Assembly (NCBI GenBank): GCA_937924505.1
Contig: CALDSR010000002.1
Coordinates: 107,235 to 171,234, forward strand
Direction: 5' to 3'
Length of the DNA stretch: 64,000 bases
From: an uncultured Granulosicoccus sp.
GTDB taxonomy: Bacteria > Pseudomonadota > Gammaproteobacteria > Granulosicoccales > Granulosicoccaceae
The notes under the pieces are model-generated. The model saw only the letters and a program-made list of their open reading frames with translations. It ran no database searches and was not told where the DNA came from. Positions 47,346 to 55,977 of the stretch are shown one piece after another. Within the stretch, counting starts at the first letter, position 1. Every line of letters begins with the position of its first letter. The position numbers and the translations under genes are program-made.

Positions 47346-47774
47346 TTACGCAATCGGTGTCGTCGTCACCGGTAGCCCTCGCTGCTGACACCAGGCGGTG
47401 ATATCAAAATTCGGGCAGGTTTTCTCGGTATAGACAAAATCCCGATGCCCACAGATACAAGCGTCGGGATATGTCTTCAACCAGTCTTTAAGGACGGTTT
47501 CGAGTGTTGCGAATTGTGCCTCGGTGAATTCATGGCGCCCGATCAGGCATACGCCGAGGCTGATTTCGTTGTGCCCGTAAACATGAGCACCAATCCAGCA
47601 GTCTGGCCGCGCATGCTCTAGTGTGCCATCTCGCCGGATCACACGATGATAACCAACTCCATGCCAGCCGAAGCCGAGGTGCATGGCATGAATATCACGT
47701 ACAGATAAATCCTCATCGTCAGGACTGTCCGAGCAATGAACAACAAGATGACGGATATTGCCGGCTTCAAGCAT
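47346..47774 (-). CDS. N-acetylmuramoyl-L-alanine amidase (T7 lysozyme/PGRP type)
   Basis: The 142-residue protein is a bare amidase_2 domain without a signal peptide. Zinc ligands match T7 lysozyme: His13 (LVVHCSDSP), His110 (CGHRDF) and Cys120 (TCPNFD), with WHGVGYHRVIRRDG and HVYGHNEISLGVCLIG between. It cuts the bond between MurNAc and L-Ala. Between ampG and murI it could play the role of AmpD in the cytoplasm. Its start overlaps the murI stop by 8 nt. It is closer to phage amidases than to E. coli AmpD. Confidence 0.9.
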   Translation of the reverse strand: MLEAGNIRHLVVHCSDSPDDEDLSVRDIHAMHLGFGWHGVGYHRVIRRDGTLEHARPDCWIGAHVYGHNEISLGVCLIGRHEFTEAQFATLETVLKDWLKTYPDACICGHRDFVYTEKTCPNFDITAWCQQRGLPVTTTPIA

Positions 47775-48594
47775 GTTTTTGAATCTGCTGTTTCAGCGAG
47801 TTGTCGAGTACGAGCTCAAATCCAAAGCTGCCCAACAAGCGCACCGTTGCCTCAGTTGGCTTGCCACTGGTCATGATAGCCATATCCCTCTCCTTGTCAT
47901 GCGATGACGTTTTTAACTCGGGCCAATGGCTGTGCAATTGCTGCAAGGCACGATGAGCCACGGCTTCAGCAGGATCCAACCAATCGACAGGCCAGGGCGC
48001 CACCTTGCGCATCTCGTTGACAAGAAAAGGATAATGGGTACAACCAAGTGCGATGATATCGGTACGTTGACCATCTTTTTCAACAAAACAAGGAGCGATC
48101 TCTTCTAACAGGATGTCAGGATCTACGGCTTTGCCTTGCATGTAGTTCTCGGACAAACGAGCAAGACGTGTGGCTCCCACCAGTGTTACATCACGATGGG
48201 CAGCGAACTGTTCGACAAGCATCGATGTGTAGCGACGCTTGATCGTACCCGGCGTCGCCAGTATCGAAATCATTCCCGATGAGGTTCGCATGGCCGCCGG
48301 CTTGATTGCCGGAACAATGCCGACAAAGGGAATCTCAAATCGTTGGCGAAGCGCCGGCATAATCATGGTTGAGGCTGTGTTGCAGGCAATGATGGCAAGT
48401 TTTGGTTGATGTACTGACATCAACGTATCAAACAGCCCGACAATACGCTCCAACAAGGCATTCTCTTCCCACTCACCATAAGGAAAGCCAGCATCATCAC
48501 CAACATAGACCATGCGCTGGTCACCAAGCCACATACGAGCTTCGCGAAGCACCGATAGACCACCGATACCAGAATCAAAGACCAGTACGGTCAT
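47767..48594 (-). CDS. murI: Glutamate racemase
   Basis: The 275-residue protein has the racemase signatures VFDSGIGGLSVL with Asp7, IACNTAST with Cys71, and IIALGCTHYPFL with the second catalytic Cys. It makes D-glutamate for peptidoglycan. Its position ahead of the amidase, ampG and GH84 genes on one strand links synthesis and recycling of wall peptides. Confidence 0.95.
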   Translation of the reverse strand: MTVLVFDSGIGGLSVLREARMWLGDQRMVYVGDDAGFPYGEWEENALLERIVGLFDTLMSVHQPKLAIIACNTASTMIMPALRQRFEIPFVGIVPAIKPAAMRTSSGMISILATPGTIKRRYTSMLVEQFAAHRDVTLVGATRLARLSENYMQGKAVDPDILLEEIAPCFVEKDGQRTDIIALGCTHYPFLVNEMRKVAPWPVDWLDPAEAVAHRALQQLHSHWPELKTSSHDKERDMAIMTSGKPTEATVRLLGSFGFELVLDNSLKQQIQKHA

Positions 48595-48669
48595 GTCAGA
48601 TGTTCAACCTCGATTTTCGTTTGCGGTAGCACTTCTATCCAGAGGGCGTTTACGTCGTTGAACAGACAC

Positions 48670-49698
48670 CTATCCGCCGATGAAGGACATCTCGACCTTG
48701 GGCCGGATCACCGACACTTGAGTTCGGGTTTCAGAATACCGGTCCATACGCAGCGACCAGATCTCACGCAATCGTCGCTCGACATCATCCGCATTGCCTT
48801 CGCGCAGGTCTGGCCTGAGATCATGTCCACCACTGGCAAACAGGCAAGTATAGATACTACCAGTTGCGCTCAATCGAGCACGAGCGCAGTCGCCACAAAA
48901 AGGCTCGGACACGGATGAGATGATGCCGATCTCACCGCCTCCGTCTGCATACTCCCATCGTTTGGCAACCTCACCACGATAGTTTGCCTTGGCGGGGGTA
49001 ATCGGAAGTTCGGCATTGATGATGTCGGCTATTTCCTGACTGCTCAGCACGTGCGACATATCCCAGGCATTGCTATTGCCAACATCCATGAATTCAATGA
49101 ACCGCAGGATCTGACCCGTGCCGTGGAAAAAACGCGCCATCGGAAGAATGCTGTGATCGTTAAGACCTTTTTTCACCACCATATTGACCTTGATGGAGTC
49201 GAAATTGACAGCAGCGGCATTAGCGATGCCTTCGAGCACCGTCTTCACCGAGATACCCACGTCGTTCACCTTGGTGAAGGTTTCATCATCCATCGCATCA
49301 AGGCTGACATTCAATCTCTTCAACCCTGCATCACGCAGGCTTTGAGCACGCGCCTTTGTCAGAAGAGAGGCATTGGTCGTCATACTGATGTCGTCGATAC
49401 CGTCGACATCGCGAATCAATGATATGAGTCGTTCGAGATCACGTCGCAACAAGGGTTCGCCACCAGTCAGACGTACCTTGTTCACACCCAGTACAGCCGA
49501 TGCTTTAACGACGGTCTGGATCTCTTCGAAACTCAAGAGAGCTTTCTTGGGTAAAAATTTGTAGTCCTTGTCGAAGACCGATTTCGGCATGCAATAGACG
49601 CAGCGAAAATTGCAGCGATCGGTTACCGAGACGCGTAGATCCTTTAGTGGTCGCGCTAATTTATCGACCAAGGTTGTCTCCTGTGGGTATTCAGACAC
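48670..49698 (-). CDS. moaA: GTP 3',8-cyclase MoaA
   Basis: The 342-residue radical SAM protein (GTG start) has the N-terminal cluster motif DRCNFRCVYCMP and the C-terminal [4Fe-4S] motif with CGDCARARLSATG and a later Cys in IYTCLF. It ends in GG, a conserved and required feature of MoaA. It begins molybdopterin synthesis by rearranging GTP. Placement in the aldehyde oxidoreductase operon suggests extra pterin supply for that enzyme; it resembles the AorE-type position of betaproteobacterial aor clusters. Confidence 0.95.
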   Translation of the reverse strand: MSEYPQETTLVDKLARPLKDLRVSVTDRCNFRCVYCMPKSVFDKDYKFLPKKALLSFEEIQTVVKASAVLGVNKVRLTGGEPLLRRDLERLISLIRDVDGIDDISMTTNASLLTKARAQSLRDAGLKRLNVSLDAMDDETFTKVNDVGISVKTVLEGIANAAAVNFDSIKVNMVVKKGLNDHSILPMARFFHGTGQILRFIEFMDVGNSNAWDMSHVLSSQEIADIINAELPITPAKANYRGEVAKRWEYADGGGEIGIISSVSEPFCGDCARARLSATGSIYTCLFASGGHDLRPDLREGNADDVERRLREIWSLRMDRYSETRTQVSVIRPKVEMSFIGG

Positions 49699-49703
49699 GA
49701 TTA

Positions 49704-50000
49704 TCAGCCACCACCACGTTGAAAGTGCAAATCAAAGTGCGCCTTGAAGGCCTGTTGTTGTTCGACTGACACGCCTTGGAAAACGAATGACACCTCTGAA
49801 TACGGTATGGCAAGCAAGGCAATGCGCCGAACCAACGGTGGGCCGATCGTGATTTCCAATGAGCCCTCATGGACACTGGCATTGACACTATTCCCGTTGC
49901 GCGAGTATCGGTGTTCGCCCATCGCACGCGGGAGCAGTCGCCAGAAGTCATCGTGTGTCAGCCCCATTTCGCGGCTGTATCGAATTTCGGAATGAGTCAC
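49704..50000 (-). CDS. Small hypothetical protein of the aor/moa operon, C-terminal GGG
   Basis: I do not recognise this 98-residue protein (GTG start). It is soluble, with a mixed alpha/beta pattern (SLEITIGPP, RIALLAIPYSEVSFVFQGV), and ends FQRGGG. It is 5 bp from moaD upstream and 5 bp from moaA downstream, so it is clearly part of the operon. A Gly-Gly tail next to a MoaD-like protein is suggestive, but the fold is not evidently ubiquitin-like. Confidence 0.7.
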   Translation of the reverse strand: MTHSEIRYSREMGLTHDDFWRLLPRAMGEHRYSRNGNSVNASVHEGSLEITIGPPLVRRIALLAIPYSEVSFVFQGVSVEQQQAFKAHFDLHFQRGGG

Positions 50001-50005
50001 GCTGA

Positions 50006-50362
50006 TCAGCCACCCGCAACTGGGGGCCAGATAGCCACTACGTCATCAGGTTTCAATGTGTTTCGCAGGTCTCGATCGGCATCGCAATGAAAAACGCCAT
50101 TGACCAAAACCAGATGGGCCAGCTCTCTCGGTACGCGGAAGCGATCAATCAGCTCATTGAGGCTGACGTCGCTGGCGACTTCGATGCGTGCTGCATTTTT
50201 CACTGCATTCGAAGGCAGCAAATCTTGCAACGTAGCGTACAGCTTGAACGTTATCGACATCGTGCTCGCAGATCGCGATTCTGCAGTTACTTCCGCTGAA
50301 CCGCCAGCTGACGCAAGCTCGCTGTTCGCGTTTGTCGATGATCCCGAAATATCACTACTCAT
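50006..50362 (-). CDS. moaD: MoaD/ThiS-family sulfur carrier
   Basis: The frame gives 118 residues; an internal ATG at 50260 gives 84 residues that match the usual MoaD length (MSITFKLYATLQDLLPSN). The first 34 residues are Ser/Ala-rich and low complexity, so the shorter form is likely the functional core. The beta-grasp ends DDVVAIWPPVAGG, with the C-terminal Gly-Gly that becomes a thiocarboxylate. It would donate sulfur for the dithiolene of the pterin cofactor of the aldehyde oxidoreductase. Confidence 0.85.
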   Translation of the reverse strand: MSSDISGSSTNANSELASAGGSAEVTAESRSASTMSITFKLYATLQDLLPSNAVKNAARIEVASDVSLNELIDRFRVPRELAHLVLVNGVFHCDADRDLRNTLKPDDVVAIWPPVAGG

Positions 50363-50436
50363 ATGTAATACCTTGATAGCCGTCAGAACAGTATGACGGT
50401 AACTACCTCCCGTCGTTCACGATGCACACCATGAAC

Positions 50437-50483
50437 CCACCAAACCACCAAACCACCAAGCCGTCAAGCCGTCAAGCCGTCAA
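50437..50483. repeat. Two adjacent octanucleotide repeat tracts
   Basis: CCACCAAA occurs three times (the last copy one base short) at 50437-50459, followed directly by three copies of GCCGTCAA at 50460-50483. The aorC stop codon lies in the second GCCGTCAA copy. The surrounding 109 bp gap to moaD has no other visible feature. Confidence 0.8.
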
Positions 50484-51740
50484 TGCAGCGTGCTGTGACT
50501 GAGCACTGGCAAGGTAGGCCTCTGCCAATCTGTTTGGTTCTTCAAGCAGCTTATCTTTCCATTCGCCCAAGTGTGCGCCAGTCTGGATAAGCCCTCGCAT
50601 TACACCAACGTGCTGGGTCATGCCAAGACTACTTGCGCCAACGAGCACATCATCCTTGAACTGTAAATTGAGGTACTTGAAATTAGCCGGGTCAGACATC
50701 GTTGCCTCTTCACCACCGTCAACACCCATCCACAAACCAAATGAGGTGGAGATAAGGCCGACGGTGTCGAGCACGTTCATATTGACATTTCCAGGGTGTG
50801 GCGTTCTGTGACCGTGCGCCATATTTTGCGCAGCGAGCTTGCCGTGTTCTACGGCTGTTGGTTGAATAGCTTGCACATAGTAGTCGCCAGTCGACAGGTC
50901 TCGACCTTGCGCGACATCACCAGCGGCGTATACATCAGGGACGCTGGTTTGCATAAAATCGTCAACCACAATGCCCATGTCGACTTCGACACCACTACCT
51001 TCAAGAAAAGCGGTGTTCGAACGCACACCCGTTGCACAGATGATGACGTCAGCGGCAATTGTTTCACCACCATCGGTCTTCACACTGAGCGGGTCGCTGG
51101 CGGTTCCGGGTGCGATTTCCGATACCTTTGTAGACGTCAGTACCTTGATGCCCTTGTTAACGCACCAATCCTTGATCATGGTACCCATCGCTTCGTTCGT
51201 CATGCGGGAGACCATGCGGTTTTCCATCTCGATGACGGTGAGATCAACTTTACGTGCGGCAAGCGCTTCGAGGATGATACAGCCGATAAAGCCGGCGCCC
51301 ATCAGGATGACCTTGGAGCCAGCTTCCGTACTGTCGATAATCTTGTGCGCATCAGCAAGCGACCAGCAGTTAAAGACGTTATCGGAATCGATTCCCGGGA
51401 TCGGGGGACGTGTCGCTGTAGCGCCGGTTGCGATCAGCAACTTGTCATAATTCAGCGAGCCACCACCGACCAAGGTGATGGTTTTGCCAGCGGTGTCGAC
51501 GGAGCTGGCTCGCGCATGTTGCACAGTGATGCTATGCGTGTCGAAGTGATCGGCTGATTTACGCAAGAATGTTCCGTCAGCCGGAATATCGCCAACCAGG
51601 TAATAGGGCAGCGCCATGCGCGAGTAGGGTGGCGCATCTTCGGCAGCCAACATCGTGACTTTACTACTTGGATCGTATTTACGCAGATGCTCCGCCGCGT
51701 TTACGCCGGCAGGTCCGGCCCCGATAATGACGTAATGCAT
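50472..51740 (-). CDS. aorC: FAD-dependent NAD(P)H oxidoreductase subunit of the aldehyde oxidoreductase
   Basis: ATG at 51740 gives 422 residues beginning MHYVIIGAGPAGVNAAEHLR; the longer frame adds an unrelated leader. It has an FAD-binding GxGxxG at the N-terminus, a second NAD-binding motif VILMGAGFIGCIILEAL near residue 150, and VYAAGDVAQGRDL near 280, the layout of nitrite reductase/rubredoxin reductase-type flavoproteins. In Aromatoleum the aor operon encodes such a subunit (AorC) that lets the tungsten enzyme reduce NAD+. It lies downstream of aorB. Confidence 0.85.
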   Translation of the reverse strand: MHYVIIGAGPAGVNAAEHLRKYDPSSKVTMLAAEDAPPYSRMALPYYLVGDIPADGTFLRKSADHFDTHSITVQHARASSVDTAGKTITLVGGGSLNYDKLLIATGATATRPPIPGIDSDNVFNCWSLADAHKIIDSTEAGSKVILMGAGFIGCIILEALAARKVDLTVIEMENRMVSRMTNEAMGTMIKDWCVNKGIKVLTSTKVSEIAPGTASDPLSVKTDGGETIAADVIICATGVRSNTAFLEGSGVEVDMGIVVDDFMQTSVPDVYAAGDVAQGRDLSTGDYYVQAIQPTAVEHGKLAAQNMAHGHRTPHPGNVNMNVLDTVGLISTSFGLWMGVDGGEEATMSDPANFKYLNLQFKDDVLVGASSLGMTQHVGVMRGLIQTGAHLGEWKDKLLEEPNRLAEAYLASAQSQHAALTA

Positions 51741-51870
51741 GTGAAATGGCTCCCTTGAAGACGACTCAGGCGCAGTCCAGCTGCGCCTGAGGTTTGAAAT
51801 AGCTTCGCCGCTGGCAACACAGTCTACCGTGCCAAACGAATTCGCTTTCACGCCAAGACCTCGTTAAATG

Positions 51871-51967
51871 GCCCTTTTCACCAAGAAAAGGGCTGTTTAA
51901 GCGTCCAAATAGGCCTATATTTGGCTATTTTTACTTGCGTTTCAATAACTTATCGGGGTCAGACCCC
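51871..51967. repeat. Cluster of three hairpins between aorB and aorC
   Basis: Three inverted repeats sit in 97 bp: GCCCTTTTC/GAAAAGGGC (51871-51893, 5 nt loop), CCAAATA/TATTTGG (51905-51924) and GGGGTCAGACCCC (51955-51967). The last one resembles the short REP-type motif found scattered in many gammaproteobacterial genomes. The first could be a transcript-stabilising or attenuating structure. Together they would change the relative level of aorB and aorC mRNA. Confidence 0.6.
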
Positions 51968-51972
51968 CACTA

Positions 51973-53829
51973 TCAACTCGGCAGGGCGAATTTCTGGCGG
52001 GTTTCGTCGGTCATGGAACCATCGGCGCTGTAACCGCGTAGCTGATAGTACTCGGGCAGCATCACGTCGAGCTCGCTGACTTTGCCTTGAGCAGGACCTG
52101 AATTGGCACTTTCTTTCAGCAGGCGTGCGGGTAGTGTGTCGTCAGCGCCTGTGATCCCAGCTTTCTGGTTGAAGTCTTTTTCCAGATTCCAGATTCGTTC
52201 GCCGACCTCCATCATGCGCTCTGTCGACCAGTCACCCTCACAGGCGGCATCCACCTGTGGAGCGATGTCATCCATCGTCCAGGCGAAGGTCGTGAAAACA
52301 CACAAGCCAGCCGAATCAACAGCCGCTGTTGCATCTTGAAACGCCTTGACAAGCCCCGCCTTGCCCGCTGATTCCAGTGGGTCAGTCTTTTCGGGGATAC
52401 CAAGAATCTCGGAAGCCACTGTGTAGCCACGCAGGTGACAGGCGCCCCGATTAGCGGTTGCATAGGCGAGACCCATACCTTGGATACCACGTGGATCGTA
52501 AGCCGGAAATTCCTGACCTTTGACCGTCATGGAGAACTCTGGCTTACCGTATTTTTCGCACAATCGCTTGGAACCCAGACCGAGATCCTTGCCGAAGCCC
52601 TCACCGGTAGCAGCCACTTCCGCCGCCCAGCATAGCGCTTCCGCCGAGCCGAACTTCAGTTCCATGCCACCGGTTTGTTCCGTCGTAATAGCACCGGATT
52701 CGAACAGCTCCATCGCCGCGGCAACGGTTGAACCAAGAGAAATCGGATCCATACCGTCCTCGTTACACAGGAAGTTCGCATAGGTCAGAGCATCAATATC
52801 ATCTACACCGGTATCCGGTCCCAACGCCCAGGCTGCTTCGTACTCGAGGCCACCTGAGTTGATCCAGTATTCAGGCTTGTCCTTGACCGAGAAGTGGGTG
52901 CGATCGATGGTTGATATTCGCCCGCAAGCAATCGTGCAGGAAAAGCAGGCGCCATTGGTTGTCAGGTTCGGCTTACCGTCTGACTTACGTGGCTCATGCA
53001 TGGCTTCACCAGACACTTCGGCGGCACCTTCGAACTGCGTCTCACGCATATTACGGGTAGGCAGCGCACCCACCTCATTAATGACATTCATCAGTACCTG
53101 CGTGCCGTAGGTTGGCAGGCCTTGTCCTGTAACCGCATTTTCAGCGAGTACCGCTTTGCCATCCTTGACCGTCTGCATGAAACGCTTGGGATCGTTGATA
53201 TTGCCGATACCTTGCGTACCACGAACGATGACGGCTTTAAGATTTTTGGAGGCCATGACCGTGCCGACGCCAGAACGTCCGGCTGCGCGGTGCAAATCGT
53301 TGACGATAGCGGCATACAGGTTACCTTGCTCGGCTGAACGACCGACACAGGCGATCTTGATCTGTGGATCCTGATGCTTTTGACGCAGCATCTTGTCGGC
53401 TTCCCAGACAGATTTACCCCAGAGATCATCAGCCGGCATCAAGGACGCTTTGCCGTCTTCGATATTCAGGTACATCGGGCTGGCCGCCTTACCTTCCACG
53501 ATGACCATGTCCCAGCCAGCGAACTTGAGCTCGGCGCCAAAGAAACCGCCAGAATTTGAGCAGGCAACGGTGCCAGTCAGCGGGCTCTTGCAGACTGCCG
53601 AATAACGGCCGCCGGTGGACGCCATGGTACCGGTCAGCGGACCGGTAGCGAGGATCAGTTTATTGTCCGGCCCAAGTGCATCGCATGTCGGGTCGATTTC
53701 ATCAACAAGGTAACGGGTTGCCAGACCACGCTGGCCCAGGTAGTCGTTCGCCCATTGCATGTTCAATGCTTCTTCAGCGACCGTGCCGTTTGTCATGTTG
53801 ACGCGCAGTATTTTTCGAGTCCAGCTCAT
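51973..53829 (-). CDS. aorB: Aldehyde:ferredoxin oxidoreductase-type tungsten enzyme, catalytic subunit
   Basis: ATG at 53829, 8 nt after AGGAG, gives 618 residues beginning MSWTRKILRVNMTNGTV. AOR features are ATGPLTGTMASTGGRYS, the cluster cysteines Cys295, Cys298 and Cys302 in GACFSCTIACG, and a fourth ligand at Cys510 in DSAGLCVFT. The family binds a bis-pterin tungsten cofactor and oxidises aldehydes to acids or, in some members, reduces acids. With the ferredoxin-like AorA and flavoprotein AorC it matches the aorABC complex of Aromatoleum and Thauera. Substrate range is not readable from the sequence. Confidence 0.93.
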   Translation of the reverse strand: MSWTRKILRVNMTNGTVAEEALNMQWANDYLGQRGLATRYLVDEIDPTCDALGPDNKLILATGPLTGTMASTGGRYSAVCKSPLTGTVACSNSGGFFGAELKFAGWDMVIVEGKAASPMYLNIEDGKASLMPADDLWGKSVWEADKMLRQKHQDPQIKIACVGRSAEQGNLYAAIVNDLHRAAGRSGVGTVMASKNLKAVIVRGTQGIGNINDPKRFMQTVKDGKAVLAENAVTGQGLPTYGTQVLMNVINEVGALPTRNMRETQFEGAAEVSGEAMHEPRKSDGKPNLTTNGACFSCTIACGRISTIDRTHFSVKDKPEYWINSGGLEYEAAWALGPDTGVDDIDALTYANFLCNEDGMDPISLGSTVAAAMELFESGAITTEQTGGMELKFGSAEALCWAAEVAATGEGFGKDLGLGSKRLCEKYGKPEFSMTVKGQEFPAYDPRGIQGMGLAYATANRGACHLRGYTVASEILGIPEKTDPLESAGKAGLVKAFQDATAAVDSAGLCVFTTFAWTMDDIAPQVDAACEGDWSTERMMEVGERIWNLEKDFNQKAGITGADDTLPARLLKESANSGPAQGKVSELDVMLPEYYQLRGYSADGSMTDETRQKFALPS

Positions 53830-53845
53830 GTTCTGTTCTCCTAGA

Positions 53846-54322
53846 TCAGGTGCCGGCAGCGGCGTTGTCGGTTTTAGAGGCCCAGGCCCGCATTTTGTCC
53901 ATGCCGGTAGCATTGGCATCGATAAAAGTTATCGCTTGTGTTGGACAAGCATCCGCGCAGGCCGGATCACCGCCGCAGAGATCACATTTGACGACCTTGC
54001 CGGTGGAGGTGTTGTAGTTGATCGTGCCAAACGGACAGGCGATCGTGCAGACCTTGCAACCAACACAGACATCACTGAGTACATCTTTAGAGCCGTTGGC
54101 CGGATTCAGTACGATGGCATCAACCGGGCAGGCCTGCATGCACCAGGCTTCATCACACTGAGTACAGGTATAAGGAACAAACCGCCCTTCATCATGAAAA
54201 GTAAACACTTTGATTCTGGACTTGCTCGGATTGACCATTCCCTCGTTTTCAAGAGAGCAAGCCGATTCGCACTGCAAACAGCCGGTGCATTTGCCCGGAT
54301 CAATATGCAGGGATTTCTGCAT
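53846..54322 (-). CDS. aorA: Four-cluster ferredoxin-like subunit of the aldehyde oxidoreductase
   Basis: ATG at 54322, preceded by GGAGG, gives 158 residues. Four [4Fe-4S] motifs are visible: KCTGCLQCESAC (Cys12-22), CTQCDEAWCMQACP, CVGCKVCTIACP and CDLCGGDPACADACP. This HycB/DmsB-like electron-transfer protein is the AorA type found next to tungsten AORs of the AorABC class. It lies 16 bp before aorB. In Aromatoleum it forms a nanowire that links AorB units. Confidence 0.92.
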   Translation of the reverse strand: MQKSLHIDPGKCTGCLQCESACSLENEGMVNPSKSRIKVFTFHDEGRFVPYTCTQCDEAWCMQACPVDAIVLNPANGSKDVLSDVCVGCKVCTIACPFGTINYNTSTGKVVKCDLCGGDPACADACPTQAITFIDANATGMDKMRAWASKTDNAAAGT

Positions 54323-54531
54323 GGGGATTTCCTCCATTATTATTCATGATGAATTCTGGCCAAGCGTGGCACTCTTGGACATGGGCAATCGGTACCAAGG
54401 CAAGTAGGGGCGACCCCAGTCCACCATGGCACAATCGCTATTCCCACACAATATGTAATGTTGCTGTCGAATGCAAGGATCGACCGCGTTAGACTCAAAT
54501 CTCCCAAACCACCCGATCCTCGACATTTCAC

Positions 54532-55728
54532 ATGGCAGGCCTGATCGCACTGGCATTCGCCTACGTGTTTTCTCAGTTCTATCGTTCATTTCTCGCAGTT
54601 CTGACTCCCGAGCTGGCCGTGTCGATTGGTGCTACCGGTACTCATCTTTCCCATGCACTCGGAGCCTGGTTCCTGACGTTTGCCGCAATGCAGTTTTTTG
54701 TCGGCGTAAGCCTTGATCGATATGGCCCACGTCGGACCGTCGGCTGGGTATTCGGTGTCTGCGCCACTGCCGGTGTCTTGCTGTTCGCGACAGCCCAGGC
54801 GCCGTGGATGATAACCGTCGCCATGGGCTTGATCGGTGTGGGCTGCGCGCCGGTGTTACTGGGCACTTTGCTGATCTTCGCGCGCCGTTTCGAAGCTCGC
54901 CAGTTTGCGATCATGACCTCCTGGTTTGTTGCTGTTGGAAACCTCGGTAATGTCATCGGCGCAGCACCGATGGCCAACGCGGTCGAAGCGTTCGGCTGGA
55001 GAACCACCATGCTGGCACTGGCGGTCACGACACTCGCTGTCGCCATAGCGGTGTTACTGCTGGTCAAAGACCTGGAACGTGATCAAACCACCAGCGACGG
55101 CATGCGTGGCTACATCACCTTGCTGAAGATGCCGGTGCTCTGGCCAATCCTAGTCATGGGCCTGCTTTGCTATGCGCCTGTTGCAGGTATTCGAGGACTC
55201 TGGACAGGCCCTTACCTTAACGATCTTTACGCAGCCGACACTTTGCTCATTGGCAAGATCACCTTCTGGATGGCCATCGCCATAATTATAGGCAGTATCG
55301 CCTACGGTCCGCTGGACAAGATATTCAACACACGCAAGCGAGTCGTTGTGATCGGCAATCTGTGCGTACTGGTGTTGTTACTGTTCTTTGCGCTTTTTCC
55401 AGACATGCCACTTAAAATGGTTGCAGCCTTGTTCATCGGCTTTGGCTTGTTTGGCACAACCTATGGCGTCTTGATGGCTCACTGCCGAGCATTCTTGCCA
55501 CCAGCACTCGTCGGCCGCGGAGTCACCCTGCTTAACTTCTGTTCGATTTGTGGCGTTGGTATCATGCAGTTTGTAACGGGCCAGGTGATCTCAAGTCAAA
55601 GTGATCAATCATCACCCTTGACGTATCAGCTGGTGTTTGGCACTTACGCAATTATTTTGGCCATCACTATCGTGATTTATCTATTTTCACGTGACGCACC
55701 ACCGCTAGAAAACCTACACGCAGATTAA
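54532..55728 (+). CDS. Major facilitator superfamily transporter
   Basis: The 398-residue protein has about 12 hydrophobic segments and the MFS motif-A-like loop SLDRYGPRRTVGW between helices 2 and 3. It has no close relatives that I can name from the sequence; oxalate/formate antiporters and nitrate/cyanate-type carriers share this general form. It is divergent from aorA, with 209 bp between the starts, so it could move the aor substrate or product. Confidence 0.85.
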   Translation: MAGLIALAFAYVFSQFYRSFLAVLTPELAVSIGATGTHLSHALGAWFLTFAAMQFFVGVSLDRYGPRRTVGWVFGVCATAGVLLFATAQAPWMITVAMGLIGVGCAPVLLGTLLIFARRFEARQFAIMTSWFVAVGNLGNVIGAAPMANAVEAFGWRTTMLALAVTTLAVAIAVLLLVKDLERDQTTSDGMRGYITLLKMPVLWPILVMGLLCYAPVAGIRGLWTGPYLNDLYAADTLLIGKITFWMAIAIIIGSIAYGPLDKIFNTRKRVVVIGNLCVLVLLLFFALFPDMPLKMVAALFIGFGLFGTTYGVLMAHCRAFLPPALVGRGVTLLNFCSICGVGIMQFVTGQVISSQSDQSSPLTYQLVFGTYAIILAITIVIYLFSRDAPPLENLHAD

Positions 55729-55850
55729 AGTTATTAAAAAGCCGACTTCAAATTACACCTCGCGGCGGACAGATATACAGACTCCGAAAAACCGTAGCGA
55801 AATCTGCAGCGAAACCCGCCATGCAAAGTCGATGCGGATTTACAAACTCA

Positions 55851-55889
55851 ATAAACAAAAAAGCCAGAGAGCCAAATGCCCTCTGGCTT
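55851..55889 (-). terminator. Rho-independent terminator for the minus-strand binding-protein gene
   Basis: On the minus strand AAGCCAGAG and CTCTGGCTT (plus coordinates 55881-55889 and 55861-55869) form a 9 bp stem around 11 nt, followed by TTTTTTGTTTAT. It lies about 90 bp downstream of the stop of the amino-acid binding protein gene. The rest of the 249 bp gap (55729-55977) holds no gene; a short direct repeat GCGTAAAACGA occurs near 55928-55950. Confidence 0.8.
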
Positions 55890-55977
55890 GAACATGCTGA
55901 CTTGCTGCGACGCCCATATAAAAACGGGCGTAAAACGAGCGTAAAACGAGCGGTCACAACATACGTTACAGCACTAA

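Noticed and set aside
50796..51557. Open frame of 253 codons on the plus strand opposite aorC
   Set aside because: It is antisense to a clear flavoprotein gene with conserved motifs and its translation matches no family; it is a shadow frame.
53759..54349. Open frame of 196 codons on the plus strand opposite aorA and the start of aorB
   Set aside because: It is antisense to well-supported genes and has no start signal or domain; judged a shadow.
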